Of a DNA stretch of 64,000 nucleotides, positions 42,323 to 49,753 are shown in pieces. Source of the stretch: a virus; the IMG/VR virus record IMGVR_UViG_3300044825_001015, positions 40,845 to 104,844 of that record, one strand, 5' to 3'. Positions within the stretch are counted from its first letter, which is position 1. Each line of letters starts with the position of its first letter. The position numbers and the translations under genes were made by a program. Below the pieces are notes generated by a model, which saw nothing but the letters and a program-made list of their open reading frames with translations, made no database searches and was not told the DNA's origin.

Positions 42323-43023
42323 GAAAAGTACTAACAAAGGAATACATCGAAAACCTTGGCTATGAGGTAGAAGAAATAAGTTATAGAATCTTTTTAGTAA
42401 AAAATTTTCTTACTGATGCAGAATCAAATAAATTAGTTAAAATAGGTAGACAGTCTAGTGATGAAGAATGGTCCTTTCATTACATGAATGGTGTCAGAGA
42501 GATGGCGCTATCAAAGTTCGGTAGAACAGATTTAGATAACTTAGTTGCAGAAGGACTATACGAAATAACTCATAATTGGATAGATAAGACCCTTCCAATT
42601 AAAGATGATAATTTAAGAATAAGCCTAGACAAGAGATGCCAAAGATTGTTTGACTTTGTAGATGATCTGCAATTCAAAGGATGCGGAACTATTCAGAGAC
42701 AATATGATGGTGTTCCACTAAAAGATCATGTTGACAATCATACAGATCCATCACTAGAATATGCAGTAGTTTTTTATCTGAATGACGACTATACTAATGG
42801 TGAAGTGTTTTTTGTAAATCAAGAAATACAGATGCGTCCTCCAAAAAATTCTCTTTTAATATTTCCAACATCAGAAGAATGGAGACATGGGGTAAATGCC
42901 CCAGGGCCAGGGCCACATAGATATGTGATCCCAGGATTTGTTGAGGTAAGAGATTTCTGGAAAAAGCATGAAGAGAATGGGTATAATTTAGAGGTAACGT
43001 TGAGCGAACTTAAAGGAGATTAA
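42319..43023 (+). CDS. 2OG-Fe(II) prolyl-hydroxylase-like oxygenase (234 aa)
   Basis: The GTG start at 42319 overlaps the previous stop (GTGA). The jelly-roll core has LKDHVDNHTDP (His137, Asp139), YAVVFYLNDDYTNGEVFF, LLIFPTSEEWRHGV (His190) and HRYVIPGF (Arg201), i.e. the complete H-x-D...H...R set of prolyl-4-hydroxylase-type enzymes. Substrate could be a protein, a nucleic acid or a small molecule. Four related proteins are in the same arm. Confidence 0.8.
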   Translation: MRKVLTKEYIENLGYEVEEISYRIFLVKNFLTDAESNKLVKIGRQSSDEEWSFHYMNGVREMALSKFGRTDLDNLVAEGLYEITHNWIDKTLPIKDDNLRISLDKRCQRLFDFVDDLQFKGCGTIQRQYDGVPLKDHVDNHTDPSLEYAVVFYLNDDYTNGEVFFVNQEIQMRPPKNSLLIFPTSEEWRHGVNAPGPGPHRYVIPGFVEVRDFWKKHEENGYNLEVTLSELKGD

Positions 43024-43025
43024 TT

Positions 43026-43550
43026 ATGTCTAAGAATGTAATTGATTACTACAAGGAGTGGGAGACAGATCAGATTAAGGCTGATCTAGACACCCGTCGC
43101 CTTCCATTTATTGTAGGGTTTGAGAATCTTTCTGGAGATTTTAATAAGGCTACTGGAGTTCGTAATGCAAATGCATTCATGGCTAAGGAATGCTGGATTA
43201 TTGGAAATAAGAAGTGGGATAAGCGTGGTGCCGTTGGAACACAGCACTATAATCATTTGAAGTATGCACCTAATCTAGATAATATTTATCTACATGAGCA
43301 TCAGGTTCGTGGTGCTAGATGGGTGGCTATCGATAATGTTCCAGGCGCTATTCCAATTACTTCATATGAGTGGAAACCAGATACATTTATGATATTTGGT
43401 GAGGAGCAAAGAGGACTCAGCCCCATGGCACTTGGTATGGCAGATGACATTGTTTATATTCCACAACTAGGAAGTGTTAGAAGTCTAAACGTGGGTACTG
43501 CTAGCGGCATAGTTATGTATGACTATGTGAGCAAACTAGGCATGATATAA
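43026..43550 (+). CDS. SpoU/TrmH-type RNA 2'-O-methyltransferase (174 aa)
   Basis: SPOUT-class knot methylase. ENLSGDFNKATGVRNANAF is motif 1 (conserved Asn), DTFMIFGEEQRGLSP motif 2 and VYIPQLGSVRSLNVGTASG motif 3, which together form the SAM-binding trefoil knot. The length is that of a minimal TrmL/TrmH. Given the nearby tRNA genes it probably methylates a tRNA ribose, perhaps in the anticodon loop or at G18. ATG with AAAGGAG upstream. Confidence 0.8.
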   Translation: MSKNVIDYYKEWETDQIKADLDTRRLPFIVGFENLSGDFNKATGVRNANAFMAKECWIIGNKKWDKRGAVGTQHYNHLKYAPNLDNIYLHEHQVRGARWVAIDNVPGAIPITSYEWKPDTFMIFGEEQRGLSPMALGMADDIVYIPQLGSVRSLNVGTASGIVMYDYVSKLGMI

Positions 43551-43551
43551 T
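43543..43551 (+). promoter_or_regulatory. extended -10 element TGATATAAT before gene at 43583
   Basis: TGATATAAT lies at the end of the methyltransferase gene, overlapping its last codons, and 31 nt before an ATG with AAAGGATAAAA. It belongs to the recurrent left-arm set. Confidence 0.45.
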
Positions 43552-43582
43552 TATATTTAAGAGAACAAAGAAAAGGATAAAA

Positions 43583-43918
43583 ATGGATAACAATATTAAT
43601 AAGTCTGTATGGTCTGGTGTATTTTTCCCAGCAGACGAACCTGAGCAAGTTAGTTTACCAGCAGAAGAGCCTCAAAACGCCCCTCTTGATACAGCAGATG
43701 TTGTAGAAACCAATTTTGAAGTAGAGCGTCAAGACATTTCTGAGGATACTTCAGTAACTAATGAAGTTGAAGACACCCCTGCTATTGAAACTGTAGATGA
43801 AGTTGAAGAGCAGATAGTAGAATTGTCAGATGTTGAATCAGAACCTGTTCAGCAAACAGCGGCTACTGAAGATGTTGCAGTTGAAAATGTAGAAGTTTCA
43901 GAAACAGTTTCTGAGTAA
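43583..43918 (+). CDS. highly acidic, probably disordered protein (111 aa)
   Basis: The N-terminus NKSVWSGVFFPADEPEQ is followed by an uninterrupted Glu/Asp/Val/Thr-rich tract. There are no cysteines and almost no basic residues after residue 10. Such acidic proteins can mimic DNA and block host DNA-binding enzymes. This is only a suggestion based on charge. Confidence 0.55.
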   Translation: MDNNINKSVWSGVFFPADEPEQVSLPAEEPQNAPLDTADVVETNFEVERQDISEDTSVTNEVEDTPAIETVDEVEEQIVELSDVESEPVQQTAATEDVAVENVEVSETVSE

Positions 43919-43933
43919 TTTTACGGAGAAATA

Positions 43934-44326
43934 ATGAGAGTTTTAGTAAGTGGCAGCCGTAATTGGGTTGACTACAATGAAATCATGCGTAAGATGACAG
44001 TCACACTTGATGAGTGGGTTTCAACAAATCCATCAGATAGGAAGATTACATTTGTGCATACAGCATCTTCTCCTGCTGAAAATATGATTACTGAATATAT
44101 TGGCAAGGTAGAAAAATTAATTAAGCAAAAGGGTTACACTATATCAGAGCAATTGTTTAAGCCAAAGCGCGGTGAGCAATGGCAGGGAAGACTATCTATT
44201 GATGATATTTCAAAGATGGAAGTAGACAAGGCAATAATGTTCATCAGAGACTCTTGCAAAAAGACACAGAATATTGCTAATATTACTAGTGCAATGGGTA
44301 TTCCTACGGATATTGTGAAAGGGTGA
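43934..44326 (+). CDS. SLOG-family (YspA/DUF2493-like) protein (130 aa)
   Basis: Starts MRVLVSGSRNWVDYNEIM, the nucleotide-binding SG-S-R-x-W motif of the YspA/DUF2493 branch of the SLOG superfamily. It continues with a Rossmann-like pattern (ITFVHTASSPAENMITEYIG). SLOG proteins bind or cleave nucleotide-derived ligands and are seen in phages and defence systems. It precedes a dCMP-type deaminase, which suggests a link to nucleotides. Confidence 0.65.
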   Translation: MRVLVSGSRNWVDYNEIMRKMTVTLDEWVSTNPSDRKITFVHTASSPAENMITEYIGKVEKLIKQKGYTISEQLFKPKRGEQWQGRLSIDDISKMEVDKAIMFIRDSCKKTQNIANITSAMGIPTDIVKG

Positions 44327-44380
44327 TGATGATGCCAAAAGGAGATCTTTTCTCGTCTATCGCGTCGTGACCAGAACTAC

Positions 44381-44701
44381 TTGGACTTGGCGCTAAACGT
44401 AGCGCAGTCGTCGGAATGTAGAATGAAGCACGGTGCAGTAATTGTAAAGGGTGGAAGAGTGATTAGCGTAGGTATTAATAAGAATAGAAACCATCCTACC
44501 GTTGTTTCATCAGAACATATCAAGACGCATTGCTCTGTACATGCAGAAATCGATGCATTGCGTAAGGTAAAGAATCCTAAGGGGGCTACGATTTATGTAG
44601 CCCGTGTAAATAAGCGAGGACAGGATAGACTTTCCCGCCCCTGTGATCGCTGCCACAAGGCAATTAACGAGGCGGGAATCAGGAAAGTAGTTTATACATG
44701 A
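44381..44701 (+). CDS. dCMP/CMP-type deaminase (106 aa from TTG; true start unclear)
   Basis: Zinc-dependent deaminase: CSVHAEIDALRKV (His-Ala-Glu) and SRPCDRCHKAI (P-C-x2-C), the standard cytidine/deoxycytidylate deaminase set. It would make dUMP for thymidylate supply. The only in-frame near-canonical start is TTG 44381, yet clearly family-like sequence (SRRDQNY before LDLALNVAQ) extends upstream in frame to a stop at 44330-44332. An ATG run at 44326 is in another frame. A non-standard start or a frameshift is possible. Confidence 0.75.
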   Translation: MDLALNVAQSSECRMKHGAVIVKGGRVISVGINKNRNHPTVVSSEHIKTHCSVHAEIDALRKVKNPKGATIYVARVNKRGQDRLSRPCDRCHKAINEAGIRKVVYT

Positions 44702-44847
44702 GCGATATTAGAAATATAGAAGCACTTCTAGATGGTATTAAAGAAGAACTGTCAAGAATACGGATTGTTCTTGAACAGGATGCGTACAAGAAATCAATGA
44801 TTCTACAGAAGGCAAAAGATGAAAACAATAACACTAAACTATTCTGA
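44698..44847 (+). CDS. small coiled-coil protein (49 aa)
   Basis: ATGAGC at 44698 overlaps the deaminase stop. Helical, with the heptad-like stretch IEALLDGIKEELSRIRIVLE. Its end overlaps the next gene by 29 nt. No function was recognised. Confidence 0.5.
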   Translation: MSDIRNIEALLDGIKEELSRIRIVLEQDAYKKSMILQKAKDENNNTKLF

Positions 44848-45052
44848 GGCACACGATTTTGTCGCCAAGAATTCACATCGTGGATATTTCTGGAACGGAT
44901 GGGATATTCATCGGTGGGTTCCCAATGCATCTGGATATATGTCTAAGGACGGGGAATTCAGAAATGATAGGTGGGGCATGAAGTTTACCTTCCCCGTGTC
45001 TCACGATGGAACTTGGAAGGTTAAGGTTCCTGATAATGTCCAATATAATTGA
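44819..45052 (+). CDS. hypothetical aromatic-rich prot. (77 aa)
   Basis: Begins MKTITLNYSEAHDFVAKNSH and has many Trp residues (GYFWNGWDIHRWVPN), suggesting a compact beta fold. It overlaps the WhiB-like gene start. No family was recognised. Confidence 0.5.
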   Translation: MKTITLNYSEAHDFVAKNSHRGYFWNGWDIHRWVPNASGYMSKDGEFRNDRWGMKFTFPVSHDGTWKVKVPDNVQYN

Positions 45053-45371
45053 GCAATTAGGTTTAGATCCAGAAAATGTAAAATGGTATCAACTTTCCGC
45101 ATGTGTTGGAATGGACATAAACTTATTTTACGATGATTATGAAACAGATAAGCACATTGCATCACAAGTAGATGAGGTATGCCTTCATTGTCCAGTTGTA
45201 AAACAATGCTATAATGAAGGTACCTCTAACAAAGAGCGTGGCGTATGGGGTGGCGTCTACTTAGATTTAGGAAGAGTAGATAAAGAGCATAACTCCCATA
45301 AAACTCAGGAAGTGTGGAAGAACTTAAAGAGAATACATGGATCAGGTATTTTACACAAAAGAGATGGCTAA
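45036..45371 (+). CDS. WhiB-like Fe-S transcription factor (111 aa)
   Basis: The start at 45036 (MSNIIEQLGL) is chosen over the longer frame. Four cysteines (SACVGMD, then VCLHCPVVKQC) in the C...C-x2-C-x5-C order would ligate a 4Fe-4S cluster, and the family turn GVWGGV follows. A basic tail may bind DNA. WhiB proteins are confined to Actinobacteria and their phages. The phage protein may redirect host sigma-factor usage. A second, shorter one lies in the right arm. Confidence 0.85.
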   Translation: MSNIIEQLGLDPENVKWYQLSACVGMDINLFYDDYETDKHIASQVDEVCLHCPVVKQCYNEGTSNKERGVWGGVYLDLGRVDKEHNSHKTQEVWKNLKRIHGSGILHKRDG

Positions 45372-45585
45372 TGCCATAAGGCAAATCAAGCCACCGTTCA
45401 AAGGCATAATTATAGACATTAGAAAAAGACCAAATTATATTGCTTTAGTTATTCATGAAAACAATATTATGGAATTTTCGGAGTCTAAGCGTATGCAAAT
45501 AATGGATTATCTACTTCAGATGCGTGCCATGGTACAGAACTTTGGCGTAAGATGCGAAATAGAAGGCATAAAGTATGACAAGTAG
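45337..45585 (+). CDS. hypothetical protein (82 aa)
   Basis: Alpha/beta protein starting MDQVFYTKEMANAIRQIKPP with a hydrophobic strand (FKGIIIDIRKRPNYIALVIH). It overlaps the WhiB-like gene by 35 nt and the following gene by 11. No function. Confidence 0.5.
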   Translation: MDQVFYTKEMANAIRQIKPPFKGIIIDIRKRPNYIALVIHENNIMEFSESKRMQIMDYLLQMRAMVQNFGVRCEIEGIKYDK

Positions 45586-45772
45586 GTCAATACATCACTT
45601 TATAGTTTATATTCCACATGAAGAATGTTATGGAATGACAAAATCTATGGGAGCATTTGCAAGTTTAGTTAAATACAATAAGGGCGGGATGGACTATGAA
45701 GTATTCATCCTTAATGAAGAACTTATATTTTTAGAAGATATTTCAATAGGATTAGAGGAAGAAGAGTTTTAA
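45575..45772 (+). CDS. hypothetical protein (65 aa)
   Basis: Strand-rich start (SIHHFIVYIPHEECYGMTK) and an acidic end (IGLEEEEF). It overlaps both neighbours, ending in TAATG. Nothing recognisable. Confidence 0.5.
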   Translation: MTSRSIHHFIVYIPHEECYGMTKSMGAFASLVKYNKGGMDYEVFILNEELIFLEDISIGLEEEEF

Positions 45773-46002
45773 TGGTTTGTTATTCATGTAGCCATCCAAA
45801 GAACGAGTTGACCCCTAAGAAGTCAACTCTACTACCAGGCGTGAATTTGCTACTTTGTAAAAAGTGTATAGAATTAAGGTACGAGCCTAGATGGATTATT
45901 ATTCTCGCGGGAAGAAAGTTCGGGGCTACTTCTGTAAGGGATTATGTTGTAAAACATAGGTATGTTGGAAAAGAAATCTCTGCTAGCGAACTTATCGTGT
46001 AA
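45772..46002 (+). CDS. small zinc-ribbon protein (76 aa)
   Basis: MVCYSCSHPKNEL and LLLCKKCIELRYEPRW give two C-x2-C pairs. It is followed by a basic C-terminal half (GRKFGATSVRDYVVKHR). This resembles conserved actinophage zinc ribbons with a probable nucleic-acid role. Confidence 0.6.
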   Translation: MVCYSCSHPKNELTPKKSTLLPGVNLLLCKKCIELRYEPRWIIILAGRKFGATSVRDYVVKHRYVGKEISASELIV

Positions 46003-46240
46003 TAATCTATGCTCAGAAATTACTTCTGAAATAAACCATATAGTTCAAAAAATCCGAAGCGGTTCAGCAAATAATAATGATATAGGTCTGTGTAATAAAC
46101 TTGTTACATATTTATCTAATCTATTAGATAACTCCAAGAGTATAGATAGTACAGATAGATGGATTGCCAGAGAAACAATAGACATGTGTGAGTTTATTAA
46201 GACAAAGTATGATAGTAACTATATGAATGATAAAATATAG
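45962..46240 (+). CDS. hypothetical helical protein (92 aa)
   Basis: Overlaps the zinc-ribbon gene by 41 nt. Helical with two Cys near the start and acidic/polar surface (SEITSEINHIVQKIRSGS). No family was recognised. Confidence 0.45.
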   Translation: MLEKKSLLANLSCNNLCSEITSEINHIVQKIRSGSANNNDIGLCNKLVTYLSNLLDNSKSIDSTDRWIARETIDMCEFIKTKYDSNYMNDKI

Positions 46241-46249
46241 ATATCATAC

Positions 46250-46576
46250 TTGTCTGGGGTGAAATCATTGGTAATTACTGACGCCATAATAATTGCTATT
46301 ATTGGTTTAATTGGTGCTGTTTTTACTGGTGGTGCCGCCAAACTATTTGATTATAGACTGAATAAAATCAAGCATGAGTTTGAGAAAAATGCACATATCA
46401 AGTCTATGGAGATTGAAGAATTAAAGATTCTTAAATTGGAACTAGAAAATAGAAAAGAAGAGATCAGAAAACTTGAAGAAGATCTAGATATGTGGAAGAA
46501 TAAGTACTATGAAATGCTTGAGCATCTAATAGAATTAAGGGCTAAGTTAAAGATAGGCGATACTGAGGAAAACTAA
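46250..46576 (+). CDS. membrane-anchored coiled-coil protein (108 aa)
   Basis: TTG 46250 or GTG 46259 are possible starts. One transmembrane helix near the N-terminus (AIIIAIIGLIGAVFTGGAA) precedes a long charged coiled coil (EELKILKLELENRKEEIRKL). The layout is similar to the protein at 34443. It could belong to a lysis or membrane-organising function. Confidence 0.55.
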   Translation: MSGVKSLVITDAIIIAIIGLIGAVFTGGAAKLFDYRLNKIKHEFEKNAHIKSMEIEELKILKLELENRKEEIRKLEEDLDMWKNKYYEMLEHLIELRAKLKIGDTEEN

Positions 46577-47109
46577 TGACCTGTATAGTTGCATTAACTG
46601 ATGGTAAAAAAGTATACATGGGCGGCGATTCAGCAGCCGTAGAAGTAGACTCAAATTTTGTGTCATCTAGAATAGAGCCAAAGGTGTTTGTCACAGGAGA
46701 CTACATCATCGGATATTCTGGATCATTTAGATTTGGCAAAGTAGTAGAATACTCATGTGAATTGCCAAGACCAGAGTATAGAGATATCCATAAGTTTATG
46801 AATACTAAGTTTGTTAATGCCATTAGAGAAGCAGTTGAAGAAAACAAACTTGATAACTCAGAAGATAAAGATGCGGCGGAACTATTAATTGGATTACACG
46901 GTCACATTTTTGAATTAAATAGTGATTGGCATGTCGGGGAAGATAGTAATAGTTATAATGCAATAGGCTCAGGCTCATCGTTTGCCCTTGGATCTTTATT
47001 TTCTACTAGACGAATAAAAGATCCATATGCTAGAATAAAGATGGCATTGAATGCTTCTGAAGCATACTCGCCATACGTTCGTTCCCCATTTACTATACTG
47101 GAGAATTAA
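46576..47109 (+). CDS. Ntn-hydrolase, 20S proteasome beta / HslV-like protein (177 aa)
   Basis: MTCIVALTDGKKVYMGGDSAA is the N-terminal signature of HslV/proteasome-type hydrolases: after removal of Met1, Thr2 would be the nucleophile. Asp18 and a lysine in IEPKVF complete the expected site, and GSGSSFALGSL resembles the S1-pocket/Gly-rich loop. Proteasome-type proteins of this size self-assemble into rings. No ATPase partner is in the window. It could degrade host or phage proteins with host unfoldases, or be a different Ntn amidase. Confidence 0.7.
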   Translation: MTCIVALTDGKKVYMGGDSAAVEVDSNFVSSRIEPKVFVTGDYIIGYSGSFRFGKVVEYSCELPRPEYRDIHKFMNTKFVNAIREAVEENKLDNSEDKDAAELLIGLHGHIFELNSDWHVGEDSNSYNAIGSGSSFALGSLFSTRRIKDPYARIKMALNASEAYSPYVRSPFTILEN

Positions 47110-47300
47110 TGCTAGATGCTAGAGGTCTTCCGACCCCAGAGTGCCCTAGTTGTGGAAGTTGGTTGCTTAAAGTAACCCTTAATTTTGATGAAGAATATAA
47201 TATAGTTTCATATTTACTTGACGGAGAGTGTGCCATGTGCGGCACACTTCTTACTGTACCTACTCCATTAGACCATCCAGACCATGAGGAGATGCTGTGA
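47109..47300 (+). CDS. small zinc-ribbon protein (63 aa)
   Basis: PECPSCGSWLLKVTL and GECAMCGTLLTVP supply two C-x2-C pairs in a ribbon. TAATG coupling with the proteasome-like gene, and its end overlaps the HAD gene GTG. The function is unknown; co-translation suggests a link to one neighbour. Confidence 0.6.
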   Translation: MLDARGLPTPECPSCGSWLLKVTLNFDEEYNIVSYLLDGECAMCGTLLTVPTPLDHPDHEEML

Positions 47301-47752
47301 AAACCGCAGTAATATTCGATATGGACGGCACGCTTGCAGATGTATCGTCTATTCGTCATCATCTAACTAAATATGATGAGGGTAAGCGTAGGGTTATTAA
47401 GCATTTTAATAAATTTCATGCTGAATCAGTTAATGTTCCTCCACATAATCATGTAGTAAATGCTACCCAAGTCGCACATATGCTAGGACATGCGGTATTA
47501 GTTGTTACTGCAAGAAAGCATATGTGGAGAAATCAAACGGCATGGTGGCTAGCAATGCATAATGTTCCTAGTGATATGCTAATGATGCGCGGGGATGAAG
47601 ACAATCGTAAGGACTATGAGGTCAAGAAAGATATGCTTGACACTCTCCGTAAGGCATACGATATAATTCATGCATGGGATGATAATCCAAGTATTATCAA
47701 ACTATGGCAGGAAAATAATATTCCAACTACAGTAGTTCCAGGATGGGAGTGA
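47297..47752 (+). CDS. HAD-family phosphatase, PNKP-like (151 aa)
   Basis: GTG start. Motif I VIFDMDGTLAD (Asp8 nucleophile, Asp10), motif II LVVTARKHMWR (Thr) and motif IV HAWDDNPS (paired Asp) fit the HAD fold. The cap region and HMWRNQTAWWLAMHNVP resemble the 3'-phosphatase half of T4 polynucleotide kinase. It might heal 3'-phosphate ends or act on a small phosphate. No kinase domain is fused. Confidence 0.75.
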   Translation: MKTAVIFDMDGTLADVSSIRHHLTKYDEGKRRVIKHFNKFHAESVNVPPHNHVVNATQVAHMLGHAVLVVTARKHMWRNQTAWWLAMHNVPSDMLMMRGDEDNRKDYEVKKDMLDTLRKAYDIIHAWDDNPSIIKLWQENNIPTTVVPGWE

Positions 47753-47754
47753 CC

Positions 47755-47814
47755 ATGGACGGTATTGACGACTACTTTGAGATGAAGTTTCAGGATAAGT
47801 ACAATGACTACTAG
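47755..47814 (+). CDS. tiny acidic peptide (19 aa)
   Basis: MDGIDDYFEMKFQDKYNDY between the HAD gene (stop overlapping) and the next gene, which starts inside it. Very short; the only support is tight packing. Confidence 0.3.
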   Translation: MDGIDDYFEMKFQDKYNDY

Positions 47815-47926
47815 TTCTGAATATGAAAAGAAGGCCATGCATTTTGCTGAAATTGGCATGTATGCAGCAGCACAGGTATTTGCTACACTAGCATTGGCAG
47901 CGGCGACTAGAGAAAGTAATTCATGA
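47804..47926 (+). CDS. small Ala-rich helical protein (40 aa)
   Basis: MTTSSEYEKKAMHFAEIGMY followed by an Ala-rich helix. The ATG lies in the end of the tiny peptide gene, and its stop overlaps the next ATG. Such Ala-rich miniproteins occur widely in actinophages. The function is unknown. Confidence 0.5.
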   Translation: MTTSSEYEKKAMHFAEIGMYAAAQVFATLALAAATRESNS

Positions 47927-48168
47927 CACACGACCCTCTATGCAACTATATGCCTGATGTTGCCGTTGATTATGGAGTTTGGGATAAAGGATATTCATGC
48001 CGATGTGAAATTATTTCTATGGTTAGAGAAGATATAGCATATAAAATAATTCAGTATGCAAATGATACACATATTCCACATAGTCCTCAAACTGCATGTC
48101 AGAGATGCGATATAGTTGCTGCCTATAACTTCGCCGCTAAAATAGCATATGGAGAATATAATGCATAA
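47923..48168 (+). CDS. hypothetical Cys/His protein (81 aa)
   Basis: MTHDPLCNYMPDVAVDYGVW, then YSCRCEIISMVRE and TACQRCDIVAAYN. The three Cys groups could bind metal. This domain is common in actinophages as a stand-alone protein. It overlaps the oxygenase gene that follows by 8 nt. Confidence 0.55.
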   Translation: MTHDPLCNYMPDVAVDYGVWDKGYSCRCEIISMVREDIAYKIIQYANDTHIPHSPQTACQRCDIVAAYNFAAKIAYGEYNA

Positions 48169-48751
48169 TGGTCCCTTAAATAAGGGGCAAGAGGTTGCCC
48201 CTGGAATAGTTATACATGATAATATAATTCAAAATTCTAAAGAACTTATAGATTTAGCAAACATTGATCAAAATATTTGGCAAGATGCTTTAGTTTATAC
48301 TGATAGGTCATCAAAAGACAAAAGTTATAGGAGTGCTCAAACCGTAAATATACCATTTCACTATAGCATGAGAAATGAATGGTTTAATGTATATAAAATA
48401 ATTTGGGAGTATTCTCAAATGTACGCTGCCAAGCAGGGTTCTGAGTTTTATGTAATGGAAGATATAGAAGTTATTCATTATAAAAAGAATTCTGACTTTT
48501 TTAAAGAACATGTTGATAAAGGTAAAGAAAACACTAGAGAAGTATCTGCATTATTATATCTAAATGATGTAGAATTAGGTGGTGAGACTTACTTCAAAAA
48601 GTTTGATGTATCCATTAAACCAAAAGCAGGCAGGCTAGTGTTTTTCCCATCTAACTATGTATACATACATGAAGCCAAGCCTCCTATTAGTAATGATAAG
48701 TTTCTTATTGTAACTTGGCTAAAACTAAAAAAAGATTACATTGATAATTAA
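48161..48751 (+). CDS. 2OG-Fe(II) prolyl-hydroxylase-like oxygenase (196 aa)
   Basis: The start at 48161 (MHNGPLNKGQ) is chosen. The core has FFKEHVDKGKENT (His117, Asp119), VSALLYLNDVELGGETYFKK, a GRLVFFPSNYVYIHEAKP segment (His170) and then Lys180 in NDKFLIVTW. This is the full facial triad plus a basic 2OG-binding residue. Third of the five oxygenase-like genes. Substrate unknown. Confidence 0.78.
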   Translation: MHNGPLNKGQEVAPGIVIHDNIIQNSKELIDLANIDQNIWQDALVYTDRSSKDKSYRSAQTVNIPFHYSMRNEWFNVYKIIWEYSQMYAAKQGSEFYVMEDIEVIHYKKNSDFFKEHVDKGKENTREVSALLYLNDVELGGETYFKKFDVSIKPKAGRLVFFPSNYVYIHEAKPPISNDKFLIVTWLKLKKDYIDN

Positions 48752-48771
48752 TCTTTAGAATAGAGAGTAAT

Positions 48772-49251
48772 ATGCAAGTATTTTTACCAGAACCAGATTT
48801 TGATTACACAGCGCAGCAATTAGATACTAAGCGTTTAGTCAAGCAACTTCTAGAGGGTCGTCAGATTATGACAATTCTAGTAGGAGAATCTAAATCAAAT
48901 GCCTGGAAGAATCATCCAGCCGTAAGAATGTTTGACGGCTATCCCGTAGCCCTGTATACTTATCTTGCAGCCATTAGAAAAGAAATGGAGCGCAGGAATT
49001 ATAAATGGGAAAAGAATTGGTATGAGATTCAGCGTATGGTCAGCGAACGCATCACAGAGACTGGAATACCGTACTGGATGCTGGACGACAATGCATTTTA
49101 TCGTGTCATTGTTACCCACCGTGGTCGGCTATATGAAAAAGCCCCAGAACTTTACGGACAATATAGAACAGAATACGAAATGTACCAAGATTATGTATGC
49201 TGCCCAGGAAAATGCACATACTATTGGCCCACACATTTAGGAGAGAAATGA
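48772..49251 (+). CDS. pyrimidine-dimer DNA glycosylase-like protein (159 aa)
   Basis: MQVFLPEPDFDYTAQQLDTK, then RLVKQLLEGRQIMTIL and AWKNHPAVRMFDGYPVALYTY fit the Pyr_excise pattern: a helical protein with the paired D-x-x-R-L and W-x-N-H-P segments seen in T4 endonuclease V relatives and DUF-type homologues. It could excise UV photoproducts. The C-terminal Cys/Tyr-rich tail (VCCPGKCTYYWP) is not part of T4 DenV. Assignment is moderate. Confidence 0.6.
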   Translation: MQVFLPEPDFDYTAQQLDTKRLVKQLLEGRQIMTILVGESKSNAWKNHPAVRMFDGYPVALYTYLAAIRKEMERRNYKWEKNWYEIQRMVSERITETGIPYWMLDDNAFYRVIVTHRGRLYEKAPELYGQYRTEYEMYQDYVCCPGKCTYYWPTHLGEK

Positions 49252-49571
49252 CATATCTAACAGGAAATGTTAAGATCACAGAGGCTACAAAGTCTGAGCC
49301 TGTTTATTCTAGCAATAATATTAATATCACAGCATCCAATGCAAAGTCTGATGATAGACCATGGATGGCTTATTATGTAACTGCCGATGAATTCTTTGAG
49401 GTTCTGCGTATTGCATACGATGACACTTATGGCGGTGGATCAGATACCCCATGGCACCCAGAGGACATGTACGTTAATGTCTCTTGTGTCCTAGAGGTAG
49501 TTACAAATACTTTATCAAACATGGCAAAACTTAGGTCAGGTCGCCAGGTAAAAGGAATTAAGGAAGCATGA
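49248..49571 (+). CDS. hypothetical protein (107 aa)
   Basis: ATGA overlap with the glycosylase-like gene fixes the start at 49248. Polar N-terminus, then RPWMAYYVTADEFFEVLRIAY and a helical end. Nothing recognisable. Confidence 0.5.
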   Translation: MTYLTGNVKITEATKSEPVYSSNNINITASNAKSDDRPWMAYYVTADEFFEVLRIAYDDTYGGGSDTPWHPEDMYVNVSCVLEVVTNTLSNMAKLRSGRQVKGIKEA

Positions 49572-49753
49572 CAGAAGTTCAGCATGTAGCCAATGCTCTT
49601 ATGAAGTCATGGTTTCCTAAGAGCCATAGCGATCAGTCCTGGCTAACTAGTGAAGATGGTCAAAACTGGTATGACATAGCCATGCTAGATGCGGCGGTAG
49701 CAATAGATGCCTATTTAGATTGGCAGTTAAAGTACGGGGACGATCTTAAATAA
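49568..49753 (+). CDS. hypothetical helical protein (61 aa)
   Basis: ATGA overlap. MTEVQHVANALMKSWFPKSH with a helical, Ala-rich end (AMLDAAVAIDAYLDWQLK). Coupled to both neighbours. No function. Confidence 0.5.
   Translation: MTEVQHVANALMKSWFPKSHSDQSWLTSEDGQNWYDIAMLDAAVAIDAYLDWQLKYGDDLK

Noticed and set aside
47655-47670. GATATAATTC as another extended -10 promoter
   Set aside because: It lies within the HAD gene far from any start codon, with no upstream TGn.
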